Shown: in pieces, positions 27,622 to 37,482 of the stretch | How the letters are laid out: every line of letters begins with the position of its first letter | Numbering within the stretch: the stretch's first letter is position 1 | NCBI RefSeq assembly: GCF_026898155.1 | Contig: NZ_CP114029.1 | Span: 2,212,001 to 2,276,000, forward strand | Direction of reading: 5' to 3' | DNA: 64,000 bases | Source: Jiella pelagia | Lineage (GTDB): Bacteria; Pseudomonadota; Alphaproteobacteria; Rhizobiales; Rhizobiaceae | Notes under the pieces: model-generated | What the model was told of the DNA's origin: nothing | Seen by the model: only the letters and a program-made list of their open reading frames with translations | The model's database searches: none | Made by a program: the position numbers and the translations under genes

Positions 27622-27999
27622 GGGGAAGGGGCGACAGCGTCTGAGAAAATCCCTCGTCCCACGTTTTTCAACGGGCGAGGGACCTTTCGCGGCGGGACCG
27701 GAAGCCGATAGGCATGCCCGGACGCAGGCGTCGAAGAAGCCGCACTTCCCAAACCGGACATCGAGACCCGGTTCTCAGGTCGGTCTGCGATCGTCCGCTC
27801 TACGGATCGTCCCAACGTCAATGGCCGGGTCGCAAACGCCGGCAGGATCTGCCTTGTTGAACGATCGAGACGGTTCGGCATTCAATCTATTCGATTGACT
27901 GATGAACATCTGCAGGTTTCTTGTTAGAGATCGGGTCTTAGTCACTTAGGGGTCGGGTTTCGCGCTCAACGCTGATGCAGTGCGAAGCACTGGAAAATC
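27622..27999. other. Intergenic region before the autotransporter, with a hairpin
   Basis: A strong hairpin (27650-27682, TCCCTCGTCCC / GGGCGAGGGA) follows the PepSY gene. The sequence near 27890-27960 is AT-richer and probably carries the autotransporter promoter. I see no other gene. Confidence 0.5.
27650..27687 (+). terminator. Likely terminator of the PepSY operon
   Basis: TCCCTCG-T-CCC pairs with GGG-CGAGGGA around an ACGTTTTTCAAC-type loop, then CCTTTC. The T-run is short, so this may be a weak or Rho-assisted terminator. Confidence 0.55.
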
Positions 28000-30900
28000 A
28001 TGGCTTGGGGGGCCGGATTGAGCTGGATTCTCGCTTCGAAGAAACAGTGGTTTGCAACGGCCGCTGCGATCGTGATGTTCTCCGCGCATGGGGCGCTCGC
28101 GCAGACGCCGGGTGATGTTCCCTGGGACAATCAGACCACTGCGGCTGAGATGCAGGCAACGATCGATCAGGCGCTGATCTCGAAACGCATTCCCGGGGCG
28201 ACGGTGTCCATCCGTCAGGGCGATGTGCGCTGGGTGTCGAATTCCGGGGTTGCGGATGTCGCGACAGGCGCCGCGCCGACGCCCGATACCACTTTCGCCT
28301 ATCGAAGCGTCACCAAATCCTTCGTGACCACGGTCGTCCTGCAACTGGCGGAAGAGGGGCTGGTCGGGCTCGACGATCCAGTCGGCAAATATGTGAGCGG
28401 CGTTCCGGGCGGCGACGAAGTCACGATCCGCCAGCTTGCGGAGATGCGCTCGGGCCTCTTCAACTACACCTCGTCTCCCGAATTCGTCGACGAGCTGCTG
28501 ACGGACCCCGGCCGCGCCTGGACCGGGCAGGAGTTGCTCTCCTTCGCCTTTGTCGAACCGCTGGAGTTCACGCCGGGCACGTCCTACGAATATTCCAATA
28601 CCAACACCGTGCTGCTCGGCGAGGTGATCTCTGCTGCTACGGGCAATGACTGGGCGACGGAGGTCAAGCGCCGGATTTCCAGCCAGCTCGGACTGGGTTC
28701 GGTAGTCAATCAGGGCGCGGGAGAGATGCCCACGCCGAACGCCGTCGGATATGTGGACTTCGACGACGGTGAAGGACCGGTCTCATTTGCCGAATTCAAT
28801 GCGTCCGGCGCTGGCGCGTCAGGAGCGCTGGTGGGCGTCCTTGAAGATCTGGAGCGCTGGGGCGCGGCGCTTGGCAGCGGCGAACTGATCGACAAGCGCG
28901 ACTATGTCGAGCGGCTGAAATCCTTTGGCTCCACCGCGGCCGATCCGAGAAGTCCGGAATATGACAGCTACGGCTTCGGCATGGGCGAGATCTCCGGCTA
29001 TATCGGCCATACCGGCAACGGTCTCGGCTTCGAGGCGCTGGTCATGTACGACCGGGCGAACGATCGCACGATCACCATTCTCCTCAACGCCAGCAACCCC
29101 GGCGATTCGAACGCACCGGCCGACCTGTTCCGCGAGCTTTTGGACGTTCTCAGCTGGACCGGGCCGGACAACCAGATCCAGGTCGCGGCCGATGGTCGAA
29201 GCGAGACCGTAGGCTCGGGCACGGTGTGGACCGGGCTCGTCAGCGGGCCGTTCCTGACGCGCGCTGCGGTCTATGCCGACAATGGCGGCTCGGCCACGGC
29301 GGATGGCCGGGTGACGCTGGCGCCGATCCAGGACTATGTGCCCGCCATCTATGTCGGCGATGGTCGCGTGGAGCTTGGCCTTGGCGGCGAAATCACCGCC
29401 TCGGTCGGCGGCGACGGGGCGTTCCTGAAGACAACGACAGGGACCGCTTCATTGTCCCTGAACGACGTGAGTATCCTTCTGTCCGGCGACGAGATCAGCG
29501 GCATCGGGATCGATGCGCGGGACAATGCAGTCGCCGCGTTGGACGGCGTCACCATCAAGGGCACGGCGCTTGCGGGCCTGCATGCGGGCGGCGACGCCTC
29601 GGCGACGATCCGGGGCACCGGCGTCGATATCGCGCTTTCGCGCGGCGACGGCGTGTGGGTGGAGGCGAACGGCACGATCGATCTCAATGACAGCCGGATC
29701 GCGCTGAGCGGGCCAGGCATGGGCCTGCATGTCTCGGGCGTTAACGGCGCGGCGCAGATGCGAGGCGTCGACCTGACGGTCGAAACCTCAGCGCCGGGCA
29801 GCTTCGGCGTGCTGGCCTATGGGAACGGGGCCGATGTCGCGCTCGCCGGCGGATCGGTGGTGACTGAAGGCGCCGGTGCTCATGCCATCGCGATGGGGCA
29901 TGGTGCGCAGATCGGGCTCGACGGCGTGGCCGTCACCGCTTTCGGCGCATCCGCGGCGGCGGTCGCCGCGTTTGCCATGGATGACGTGCCGGGCAGCCGC
30001 AGCGCCGCGATCTTGCTTGAGAACAGCGTGGTTTCCGCCGCAAGCGGCACGGCGGTCGTCGCACAGGGCACCGACCTGACGCTCACCGCTTCCGGGTCGG
30101 CGATCGTCGGTGCGGTCACCCGATCCTCCGACGCACGCATCGACCTCTCGCTGACCAATGGCAGCGCGTGGACGCTTGCCGCAGCAGGGTCGGGGGTGAG
30201 TTCGCGGGTCGACGATCTCATGAATGCCGGCAGCACGATCGCGTTTGCGCCGCCGGCGGGAGCGGGCTTCCACAGCCTGATCGTCGGCAATTACTCCGCT
30301 GCCAATGGCACGCTGGACATGAATGCCGAGCTGAGCGCCGGGGGCGCCGCCGACCGGCTCGTCATCGATGGCGGCATGGCGAGTGGGCGCACCCGCGTCC
30401 TCATTTCACCGATCGGCGACGGCGGCCTGACCACCGGCGACGGGATCAAGCTGATCGAGACGGCCAATGGTGGGCAGACCACCCCGGGAGCCTTCATGCT
30501 CGAGAACCGTGTCGCGAGCGGCGCCTTGGAGTATGCGCTCTATCGCGGTAGCGCGGCCGGCGAAGACGACTGGTTCCTGCGCTCGACGCAAGACGGCGCG
30601 ACCGGGCCCGACGCACTTGCCAATCTGAGACCGGAAGTGGCCGTCGATACAGCGCTCCCCGCGATTGCCTCGCAATATGGCCTGGCCATTCTGGGCACAC
30701 GCGAGGAGCGCGTTGCGGTCCGTGGGCCGGGCGACCAGAGCGCCTTCTGGGGGCGCGCATTCGGCGAGACCGGCACGAAGGGCTCCAGCGGCGGCGATGC
30801 GGCGTCGCAACTGGACCGCTTCCGGAGCGATGGGCCGAGCTACGACGTCGACCTCGGCGGCTTTCAGGTCGGTTACGATTTTGCGCTGACGGAGCCCGGT

Positions 30901-31605
30901 GAGGCCGTGCAGAATCTGGTCGGCTTCTATGTTGGTGCGGGTCAGGCGCGCGGCAATGTCGATGCCGTCTATGGTGGGGCGGCGGGAGAGGTGTCGATGG
31001 ACGCTTATTCGCTTGGCGCATACTGGAACCAGTCGCGGGCGAGCGGGCTGCAGATCGACGCGGTGCTGCAGGGCACCTTCTACGATCAGGCGAAGACGAG
31101 TTCGGTGCCGGGGCAGACGTTCAAGACTGACGGATATGGCCTGATCGGCTCGCTGGAGGCCGGTTATCGCTTCGACCTCGGCCAAGGCTGGGCGATCGAG
31201 CCCCAGGCACAGCTCGTCTATCAGCGCCTGTCATTCGACGATGGCGCGGACAGCTATGGCCGCGTCACCTACGATGCCTCGAACGACGTCTTCGGCCGGA
31301 TCGGCGGGAAGCTCAGCCGTGGCTGGACGCTGGAGAATGGCCAGGAAATGACGGCCTTTGCGCGGGCCAATCTCTGGCACGGCTTCAGCGATGGTCCCGA
31401 AGTGACGTTTGCGGGGCTCGGTGGCGGCAATGCCATGTCGTTCGATACCGGGCTTGAGGGCACACGGGCACAGCTTGGCCTCGGCGCATCGATGGCCGTG
31501 TCGGAAACGGTGAGCCTGTTCGCCTCCGGCGACTACGAAACACGGCTGGACGACATGTCGGGCCACGGGTTCGGCGGACGGATCGGCGCCACCGTGCGCT
31601 GGTGA
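28000..31605 (+). CDS. Autotransporter with an N-terminal beta-lactamase-type serine hydrolase
   Basis: A 1201-residue type V-secreted protein with an unusual fusion. The signal region ends ALAQ near residue 35. Residues about 45-395 form a class C beta-lactamase/DD-peptidase-like hydrolase with all three catalytic motifs: SVTK (S103-K106), YSN (Y198-N200) and HTG (337-339). Residues about 395-890 are a pertactin-like beta-helix passenger with DIALSRGDGVWVEANG-type turns. The last 280 or so residues are the outer-membrane barrel, starting at FWGRAFGET and ending in Trp (ATVRW). It would show an esterase, peptidase or beta-lactam-acting enzyme on the cell surface. No frameshift. Upstream is a terminator; downstream are gene remnants. 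Confidence 0.88.
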   Translation: MAWGAGLSWILASKKQWFATAAAIVMFSAHGALAQTPGDVPWDNQTTAAEMQATIDQALISKRIPGATVSIRQGDVRWVSNSGVADVATGAAPTPDTTFAYRSVTKSFVTTVVLQLAEEGLVGLDDPVGKYVSGVPGGDEVTIRQLAEMRSGLFNYTSSPEFVDELLTDPGRAWTGQELLSFAFVEPLEFTPGTSYEYSNTNTVLLGEVISAATGNDWATEVKRRISSQLGLGSVVNQGAGEMPTPNAVGYVDFDDGEGPVSFAEFNASGAGASGALVGVLEDLERWGAALGSGELIDKRDYVERLKSFGSTAADPRSPEYDSYGFGMGEISGYIGHTGNGLGFEALVMYDRANDRTITILLNASNPGDSNAPADLFRELLDVLSWTGPDNQIQVAADGRSETVGSGTVWTGLVSGPFLTRAAVYADNGGSATADGRVTLAPIQDYVPAIYVGDGRVELGLGGEITASVGGDGAFLKTTTGTASLSLNDVSILLSGDEISGIGIDARDNAVAALDGVTIKGTALAGLHAGGDASATIRGTGVDIALSRGDGVWVEANGTIDLNDSRIALSGPGMGLHVSGVNGAAQMRGVDLTVETSAPGSFGVLAYGNGADVALAGGSVVTEGAGAHAIAMGHGAQIGLDGVAVTAFGASAAAVAAFAMDDVPGSRSAAILLENSVVSAASGTAVVAQGTDLTLTASGSAIVGAVTRSSDARIDLSLTNGSAWTLAAAGSGVSSRVDDLMNAGSTIAFAPPAGAGFHSLIVGNYSAANGTLDMNAELSAGGAADRLVIDGGMASGRTRVLISPIGDGGLTTGDGIKLIETANGGQTTPGAFMLENRVASGALEYALYRGSAAGEDDWFLRSTQDGATGPDALANLRPEVAVDTALPAIASQYGLAILGTREERVAVRGPGDQSAFWGRAFGETGTKGSSGGDAASQLDRFRSDGPSYDVDLGGFQVGYDFALTEPGEAVQNLVGFYVGAGQARGNVDAVYGGAAGEVSMDAYSLGAYWNQSRASGLQIDAVLQGTFYDQAKTSSVPGQTFKTDGYGLIGSLEAGYRFDLGQGWAIEPQAQLVYQRLSFDDGADSYGRVTYDASNDVFGRIGGKLSRGWTLENGQEMTAFARANLWHGFSDGPEVTFAGLGGGNAMSFDTGLEGTRAQLGLGASMAVSETVSLFASGDYETRLDDMSGHGFGGRIGATVRW

Positions 31606-31626
31606 CGAAGCGGCCATTCTGTTCGA

Positions 31627-31956
31627 ATGACGCCGGAACGTCACACCGAGCGGCGCCGCGATCTGTCTATCTCCTACAACAAGGTGGGCGACATCGTTTC
31701 CAGCCAGGGCAATCTCGGCGGGGCGCTGGCGAAGGCCGATCCGAGCAACACTGAGTGGCAGCGCGATCTGATCGTTTTCACCTCCAATCTGATGACCGTC
31801 TACGAATTGAACGGCCAGGCGGATCAGGCATGCAAATCCCTGAAATTCGCTTTGGCCGTGAGCGACGCGCTTCTGCGAAAATTCTCTGACCATCCTGAAT
31901 GGCTGAGCGACCGGACGGTTCTGGATCAAGCCATGGCTGAGCGCGGCGCATGTTGA
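31627..31956 (+). pseudogene. Remnant of a WQRDL-repeat TPR protein
   Basis: A 109-residue frame carries RRDLSISYNKVGDIVSSQGN and AKADPSNTEWQRDLIVF, the repeat unit of large tetratricopeptide proteins with many WQRDLSVSYNKVGD-like repeats. Here only one and a half units remain, and the piece normally between LGGAL and LAKADP is missing, an internal deletion. The parent proteins often carry an N-terminal NTPase, caspase or TIR domain. This is the 3' end of a decayed gene; ATG 31627 may be fortuitous. Confidence 0.6.
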
Positions 31957-32199
31957 AGCGGGTCTGACGCCCTGCGAGGCGCAGTGGGCCGCGCATCCGG
32001 CGAGGCCGTTCGCCTGCGCAGACTTTTCATCGACCAGTATCGAAGGCGGCGTTCAGGCGCGCTCGTTCTCGGCCAGCGATTGGCCGCCTGGGCCGGCCGG
32101 CACTGGCGCGGCATCGGCGTTGTCGGTGCCATGTCCTGAATCGCCTGAATCGTTCTCAACACGATCTCCGTCCAGAACAACCTCTGCTCGATCCGCTTC

Positions 32200-32730
32200 G
32201 TGCAGCCATCGCTCGCCGACGCCTGCGGGGCGCTGGGGCTCGGTAACAAGCCGACCCGGACGGAGCGATTGGCCTGGGAGGCTCTGCCAGACCGAAGCTG
32301 CCCGGCGCTCCGGCAATTCGTCGACAGGTTCCCGGAAAGCGCGCTGCGGGGACAGGCGGCGGATCTTCTGGCGGCGCGTGAAACAAGCGAGACGACGGTC
32401 TGGACCAAGGCCGCGCGCAGCCTGCCTTTGACCGTGCCGTTCTCGGCCGAAGACCGCAGGAGCGAGGCGGACGCGCGCGCATTGGCGCTCGTCGGCGCCA
32501 CAAGCATCGCCGACAATCTCTGTTCCGGCTTCGCCCAGACGCAGATCTACCGCGTCCTCGCCTCGCGGCCGGAACCGGCGGAATGGACATGTCGTCCGTT
32601 TTCCACCGGCTATGCCTGCGGGTTTTCCGGAAAGGCGATCTGCGACGTCGAAATTCGCGGCGTCACGACGACAGAGACATGCCCGCCGAAAGCCGCTGGC
32701 AAGACACAAAGCGCCGCAGCTCAATCATAA
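32200..32730 (+). pseudogene. N-terminally truncated hypothetical protein
   Basis: This frame codes for about 176 residues from GTG 32200. The frame is open a little further upstream (LCSIRF) to a stop near 32150, suggesting a missing N-terminal part. It has Cys-spaced segments (ADACGAL, DRSCPALRQFVDRFPES, CSGFAQT, WTCRPFSTGYACGF, AICDVEI), as in exported proteins with disulfides. The PALRQFVDRFPES part resembles the tail of caspase- or TPR-linked proteins. It converges with cfa, overlapping its 3' end by 10 bases. It may be the other fragment of the gene left at 31627. Confidence 0.45.
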
Positions 32731-33997
32731 AGATCGCGCCGGGTCGGCGGCAGGCCGCTCGGGCCCTTGGAGCGCTTCGAGGCCAGCGTCTGGTAGATGA
32801 GCAGGCCGCCGCGCGAAAAGCCCAGCGAAACGCCGGCAAGATAGAGGAGCCACAGCCGGGCCTTGTCCTCGCCGGCGATCTCCGAGGCCTCGTCCATCCG
32901 GGCGAGAAGCCGGTCGTGCCAGAGGCGGCAGGTGCGGGCATAGTGCTCGCGCCAGTTCTCGACGTCGTGAACCTCGAAGCGGTGCTTTTCCAGGTACTGC
33001 GCCGAATGGCCGACATGGTCGAGGCTCGGCGCCGGGGAAGATGTAGCGGATGATCGCCGCATATTCCTTGGTGCCCTTGCGAAACCTGGCGTCGGTCTCC
33101 TTGGCCGGCCGGGTGATGGCGTGGTGGAGATAGAGGCCGTTCGGGCGGAGCAGCTTGCGGACGGCGGTGAAATAGGCGTCGTGCCGGTCCCAGCCGACAT
33201 GCTCGAACATGCCGATCGAGGCCACCTTGTCGAACTGGCCGGTGAGTTCCTCGAAGGGTTTGAGGCTCGACGGTCACCTTGTCCGCCAGACCCTTGGCGG
33301 CGATCCGCTCCTTCGCCAGATCGAACTGCGCCTGGCTGAGCGTCACCCCGTGGCCAGTGACGCCGTAGTTCTCCGCGGCATGGATCAGCAGCGCGCCCCA
33401 GCCGCAGCCGATGTCGAGGAAGCGCTCGCCCGGCTTCAGGCGGAGTTTCCGGCAGATCATGTCGAGCTTGTCGACTTGCGCCTTGTCGATGTCGTCGTGC
33501 CAGCCGTCGAAATAGCCGCAGGAATAGAGCATGCGGGTATCGAGGAAGAGCCGGTAGAAGTCGTTCGAGACGTCGTAGTGGAACTGGATCGCCGCCTTGG
33601 ACGAGCCGCTCGCCGCGGCGTCCTCGCCGGAGGCGGGCCCCTTCGTCTTAGCCCGGCGCGACAAGCCGTAGAGGGCCGGCAGGCTGGCCGCGACCTTCAG
33701 CTTGTCGATCCGCTTCATCGCCGCCTTGGTGCGGATGTCCGGACGGGCGGCGGCGAGATCGAAGATCGTCCCGTGCTCGATGTCGATCGCCTTCGACATC
33801 CACAAGCCCACGGCGGTGGCGATGTTCGGGCTGACCGCGAGGCGGGCGATCGCGGCGGGATCGTTCAGGGCGAGGACGGGGCCGCCCGTCGTCGGGCCGA
33901 GCCACTCGCCGTTCCACAGACGGACGGCGATCTTCGGTTCGAGCACGGTGACTATGTGGCGCACGAGATCCGCCAGCTTTTCCTCGCCGCTCGCCAT
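32721..33997 (-). CDS. cfa: Cyclopropane-fatty-acyl-phospholipid synthase, two single-base errors
   Basis: A SAM-dependent enzyme that adds a methylene bridge to unsaturated phospholipid chains. About 425 residues from ATG 33997. Motifs: IQFHYDVSNDFYRLFLD, YSCGYF, the SAM site FLDIGCGWGALLIHAA, HGVTLSQAQFD, and SIGMFEHVG. Two frame breaks: GAGGCTC (plus strand) at 33262-33268, where GAGCTC gives KVTVE-LKPFEELTGQFDKV, and at 33021-33027, where it gives FPGAE-LDHVGHSAQYLEKH. With both, the protein runs to the tail RRDLYD. It is monocistronic and converges with the truncated gene at 32200. Confidence 0.93.
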
Positions 33998-34214
33998 CCG
34001 ATGCTCTCCGATTTTCCGTGAAAATGTCCGGGTTCGCCGTGGCTTATCCCGCTGATGCTGGCGGCGCAATCGCTGGGGCCTCGGGGGGCGCATCCACTTT
34101 CCCGGGTCGGCGGGTGAAATTTCGGCAATGGTGCTGGCAGGGGCGGTGCAGCCTCTATGTTGCATTGCACAACGGCCGCGATGTCGCGGCACCCGCCAAC
34201 GAAAGGACGCCGCC

Positions 34215-34784
34215 ATGCGCCTGCCTTTGATCGCCCCCACCGACCTCACCGCCGAGCAGAAGCCGCTCTACGACGACATGAAGGCCGGCATCTCCAGCAA
34301 CTTCAACGCTTTCGAAGCGGTCCGCGAGGACGGCGCGCTGATGGGGCCGTGGAACCCATGGCTGCACGAGCCGAAGATCGGCGGCGCCATCTGGGCGCTG
34401 ACCAAGGCGATGTCGATGGAGGCGACCCTCCCCGACAACGCCCGGCAGATCGCCATTCTCGTTACCGGCGCCCATTTCAATGCCGCCTACGAGATCTACG
34501 CCCATGTCGCCGTTGCCGAGAAGGAGGGCATGACCGACGAGCGGCTGTCGACGCTCGTCGCCGGCGTCAAGCCGACCGGGCTCGAGGGCGGTGAAGAGGT
34601 CGCCTATGACGTCGCCTTCGCGCTGCTCAACGGCGGCGGCACCCTGCCGCGGCCGACCTACGACATGGCGGTGAAGACCTTCGGCCAGCACGGCGCGAGC
34701 GAGCTGATCTATCTCGTCGGGCTCTACAGCCTGGTGTCGGTGACGCTGAACGGCTTCAACGTGCCGGTTCCGGAGAAGGAGTAA
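34215..34784 (+). CDS. Carboxymuconolactone decarboxylase-family protein
   Basis: A 189-residue alpha-helical protein of the CMD/AhpD-like family. ATG 34215 lies 7 bases after GAAAGGA. Landmarks: GPWNPWLHEPKIGGAIWALTKAM and ILVTGAHFNAAYEIYAHVAVAEKEGM. The AhpD redox pair CxxC is absent, so this is not a peroxidase partner; such proteins are usually of unknown reaction. It stands alone, divergent from cfa. Confidence 0.8.
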   Translation: MRLPLIAPTDLTAEQKPLYDDMKAGISSNFNAFEAVREDGALMGPWNPWLHEPKIGGAIWALTKAMSMEATLPDNARQIAILVTGAHFNAAYEIYAHVAVAEKEGMTDERLSTLVAGVKPTGLEGGEEVAYDVAFALLNGGGTLPRPTYDMAVKTFGQHGASELIYLVGLYSLVSVTLNGFNVPVPEKE

Positions 34785-34831
34785 GCCGGTTAAAATTTAG
34801 CGCGGCACGGTGAATCGCCTCGGCCGCCGGG

Positions 34832-35348
34832 TCAGCGGCCGGCGAGCGCGACGGCGGACGGATCGTCCCTATGCAGTGCGCCACTGCGAAGATCGCCGTC
34901 GGCGCACCAGTTCCGGCGCTTGCCGCCCTTGTAGGGGGCGACGAGCCCTTCCTTCAGAAGGGTCCGCGCGAGGTCCTGGTTCTCTCCGGCGGACAGCTTC
35001 GCCAGAACGCGGCCGAAATACTTGTCGCCGGAAACGTCGCTGAGCCGGACCTCGCCGTCGCCGACGAGGCTCGGTCAGCCGCGCCGTCGCCCGGGCGGCA
35101 GCGGCCTTCTCGGCCTCGCACTTGCCGCGCTTTTCCGGCGCGTCGATGCCGCGCAGCCGCACGGCGACGTGGACGCTCTGCATCGGCCAGACGAAGGCCT
35201 CGACCTCGACCGTGTCGCCATCGCGTACCTTGACGACATTCGCCGCCACGGGACCGGCTATCTCGCGCTGATAGGCCAGCTCGCCGGCTTCAGCGGCCGG
35301 TAGCGCGATGATGCAGCCTATGAGAGTAAGGTACGCGCATGCGCGCAT
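34832..35348 (-). CDS. Thermonuclease-family (SNase-like) exported nuclease, one-base error
   Basis: A staphylococcal-nuclease-like protein with an N-terminal signal segment (LTLIGCIIALPAAEA). The core VVKVRDGDTVEVEAFVWP and VRLRGIDAPEKRGKCEAEK holds the expected calcium-binding Asp and catalytic Arg. The frame breaks at plus-strand GAGGCTC 35066-35072; GAGCTC continues TARLTE-LVGDGEVRLSD, then DKYFGRVLAKL, DLARTLLKEGLVAPY and the tail RNWCADG, ending at the stop at 34832. Without the correction the second half is nonsense. About 172 residues in total. Confidence 0.85.
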
Positions 35349-35532
35349 CGGGTCGATGCTCCTGCTGAGAACATCTTCCTATGTATGTGCTTCCGCTCGA
35401 TTCGACAAGACCGGTTCAATTCACGTCGAAGAGAGCAGGAGATGCTGCAATGGCGCATGGAGCATGCAATGACTCGGTGGGGTTATAGGATGCTTCACCT
35501 ACAACTATCGAGGGTAGGCATCCCGTACTGCC

Positions 35533-35805
35533 TCAGAAATCCGAAATGATGCCGTTCTTCTCCCAGTCGCCGTAGCGGACAGGCTCGGGCCCGTCGCGGC
35601 CGTTCACCTCCTTTGGCAGATCGTCGGGGCGTGTCGTCCCGGCGGCGCGGCGGCGTTCTTCCGCCTCGGCGAGGGCGCGTTCGGCGGCCGGGCTCAGCTT
35701 GCGGCGTGGGGTGCCGGCGTGCCGCTCTGAGGAAAGGCGCATCGCCTCAAGGATCTCGTCGCCCCGACCGGCCTTGCCGCCCGTCCCGCTGTCGTCGTCG
35801 CTCAT
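35533..35805 (-). CDS. SDHAF4/DUF1674 succinate dehydrogenase assembly factor
   Basis: A 90-residue homologue of the assembly factor that protects flavinylated SdhA during complex II assembly. The C-terminal signature EVNGRDGPEPVRYGDWEKN plus GIISDF is diagnostic. Start ATG 35805 (MSDDDSG); longer readings add 20 unrelated residues. In related genomes it often precedes htpX and a methyltransferase gene; here it stands alone. Confidence 0.85.
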   Translation of the reverse strand: MSDDDSGTGGKAGRGDEILEAMRLSSERHAGTPRRKLSPAAERALAEAEERRRAAGTTRPDDLPKEVNGRDGPEPVRYGDWEKNGIISDF

Positions 35806-36007
35806 CGCCAAATCCTCGATTGCCTGGTCCCGATCCTGGCCCTCACATAGTCGGTGGCGCCCCACGGCCCAAGAGCCTGGCTGCCATCGCCGTCATCGCC
35901 GCCGCATCTCAGGTGACAGAGCGCGCAAGCGGAGGCCAGACGGTTGGACGGCTTCCGGATCGGCGAGTCGACAGAGGGCAGCGCCGGAGGGAAGGACGTC
36001 GCAGCCC

Positions 36008-36214
36008 TCAGGGCCTGGTTTCGGTCGGGCTCGGCGGCGGCGCCCCGTTCGGTCCCGGGAGGGAGGCACCCGCTTGCGGCGAGGCAGCTCCAGCGGGTGG
36101 CGCCGTGCTGACATCGGGATTGCCATCACTGCCGTCACCGCAGGCGGCGAGCGCCGCTGTGGCCAGCCCGAGCGCAGCGATCAAGGTGGTGCGTCTTCTG
36201 TTGGTACTGGCCAT
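36008..36214 (-). CDS. Small lipoprotein of unknown function
   Basis: About 68 residues from ATG 36214. A basic start (MASTNRRRT) and hydrophobic stretch lead to the lipobox LAAC with Cys near residue 25. The mature part is a short Pro/Ala/Gly-rich tail (STAPPAGAASPQAG). Such small lipoproteins are common and poorly conserved. Confidence 0.5.
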   Translation of the reverse strand: MASTNRRRTTLIAALGLATAALAACGDGSDGNPDVSTAPPAGAASPQAGASLPGPNGAPPPSPTETRP

Positions 36215-36614
36215 CCCCGTGTTCTCCTTTGCCCGCGCTGTCATGGGGCGGTCTCCCGTCGACTTATCGTCCATGACGCATCGCCGGGGAGGAACTGCTG
36301 CAGTCGCATGAACGGATCAAGCGCCGGACCGGCGCGAAAGAGCATCGGCCGAGGGCGAGAGGCCTTCGGAATTCTGCGGCGCCATCCGTTGCGATTCGAT
36401 GAATCCCGGTTGCCCAGGCCATGCAGAGTTTGCACGTCTGATGTGCAAAACGCTGCTCTTCTTTTGGGCACCGATGCCGAATATATGAGCTTCAAGAGAT
36501 TGACGGGCCAGCCCAACCAGCGGCCGCCGATCTCGAAAGCTTCGTAAAAATCACACCCTTCGAGCACTGGGCCCAAGCTGGCAGCCGTGCTTCTTGGCGT
36601 CTAGGAGACCTCTC
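36215..36614. other. Intergenic region upstream of the DUF1127 gene
   Basis: About 400 bases with no supported gene. The stretch 36400-36550 is AT-richer than the surroundings, and the DUF1127 promoter should lie near its right end. No RNA family is recognised. Confidence 0.35.
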
Positions 36615-36765
36615 ATGTTCCGTAATTTCGCAGACCGCATCAGATCCCTGCGCAGCACCCGCAGCGACATCCGTCAGCTCCAGCTGATGGGCGACCGCGA
36701 GGCTCGCCGACATCGGCGTCATGCGCGCCGACATCGAGCGCGCCGTTCGCTTCGGCCGTCGCTGA
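36615..36765 (+). CDS. DUF1127 small protein, one-base error
   Basis: A 49-residue basic protein of the DUF1127 family. ATG 36615 follows AGGAGACC. The frame breaks at GAGGCTC 36699-36705; GAGCTC gives LMGDRE-LADIGVMRADIERAV and a stop at 36763-36765. DRELADIG is the family's hallmark motif. DUF1127 proteins in alphaproteobacteria are abundant arginine-rich proteins linked to stress, RNA turnover and phosphate/carbon metabolism, often controlled through their mRNA 3' ends. The strong terminator at 36833 ends its transcript. Confidence 0.8.
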
Positions 36766-36832
36766 GCGCGAGGAACGGCTGGCCGCAGCCAGCCGGAATG
36801 GTAGTAGAATGCCGCATCGGGCATTCGGGCAA

Positions 36833-36867
36833 AAGCGCCCTCTCCATCAGGAGACGGGCGCTTTTTT
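36833..36867 (+). terminator. Rho-independent terminator of the DUF1127 transcript
   Basis: AAGCGCCC-TCTCC (36833-36845) pairs with GGAGA-c-GGGCGCTT (36850-36863) around ATCA, then TTTT. A single bulged C interrupts the stem. The roughly 65-base 3' UTR before it could also be a stable sRNA. Confidence 0.85.
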
Positions 36868-36999
36868 GCGTTTGCGGTTGGAGGCGCCGTCGAGCCTTCG
36901 CGCCGTCAGCCCATCGGCCGGTCGGGTGACGACGATCATCGGGACCCGCCGGGGCGCGATGCGTCCTCGCTGAAGAAAGACGGGTCGCCCGGCCGCGTC

Positions 37000-37482
37000 T
37001 CAGCGAACCGGGCCGAGCTTTGCGCCCGTTGCCGATCGCAGCTGCAGCGGCACCACCTCGAAGACGTGGTTGGGCGAGCCGGCGGCCGCCCAGACGGTGG
37101 CGAACTGGAACAGGTCCTCGTCCATGTAGACGGCGATATCGGACGCCGAACCCACCGGCGCGACGCCGCCGATGGCAAAGCCCGTGACATCCCGCACATA
37201 GGCCGCGTCCGGGCGTTCCAGACCTTCTCCCAACGCCTCCATCATCGTCGATTCCTCGACCCGGTTGGCGCCGGAAACGAGGAGAAGATGCGGCTTGCCG
37301 CTGTCGACGCCGCGAAACACCAACGACTTGACGATCTGGCCGACCGCGGCGCCGACGGCCTCTGCCGCCTCTTCGGCCGAGCGGGCGGATTTCTCGGTTC
37401 TGACGATCTTGATCTTCAGGCCCTTGGCCGCGGCAGCGTCGGCGACGCGCTGGACGGCGGGGGGATGGGTCTCGCTCACCAT
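37000..37482 (-). CDS. YbaK/EbsC-type aminoacyl-tRNA deacylase
   Basis: A single-domain YbaK-like protein of about 160 residues that clears mischarged tRNA in trans. ATG 37482 gives MVSETHPPAVQRV; a longer reading (37509) is also open. Characteristic segments: AAVGQIVKSLVFR with the conserved lysine, LLLVSGANRVE, GFAIGGVAPVG and a C-terminal NHVFEVVPLQLRSAT. Which mischarged tRNA it acts on cannot be told. No operon. Confidence 0.82.
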   Translation of the reverse strand: MVSETHPPAVQRVADAAAAKGLKIKIVRTEKSARSAEEAAEAVGAAVGQIVKSLVFRGVDSGKPHLLLVSGANRVEESTMMEALGEGLERPDAAYVRDVTGFAIGGVAPVGSASDIAVYMDEDLFQFATVWAAAGSPNHVFEVVPLQLRSATGAKLGPVR

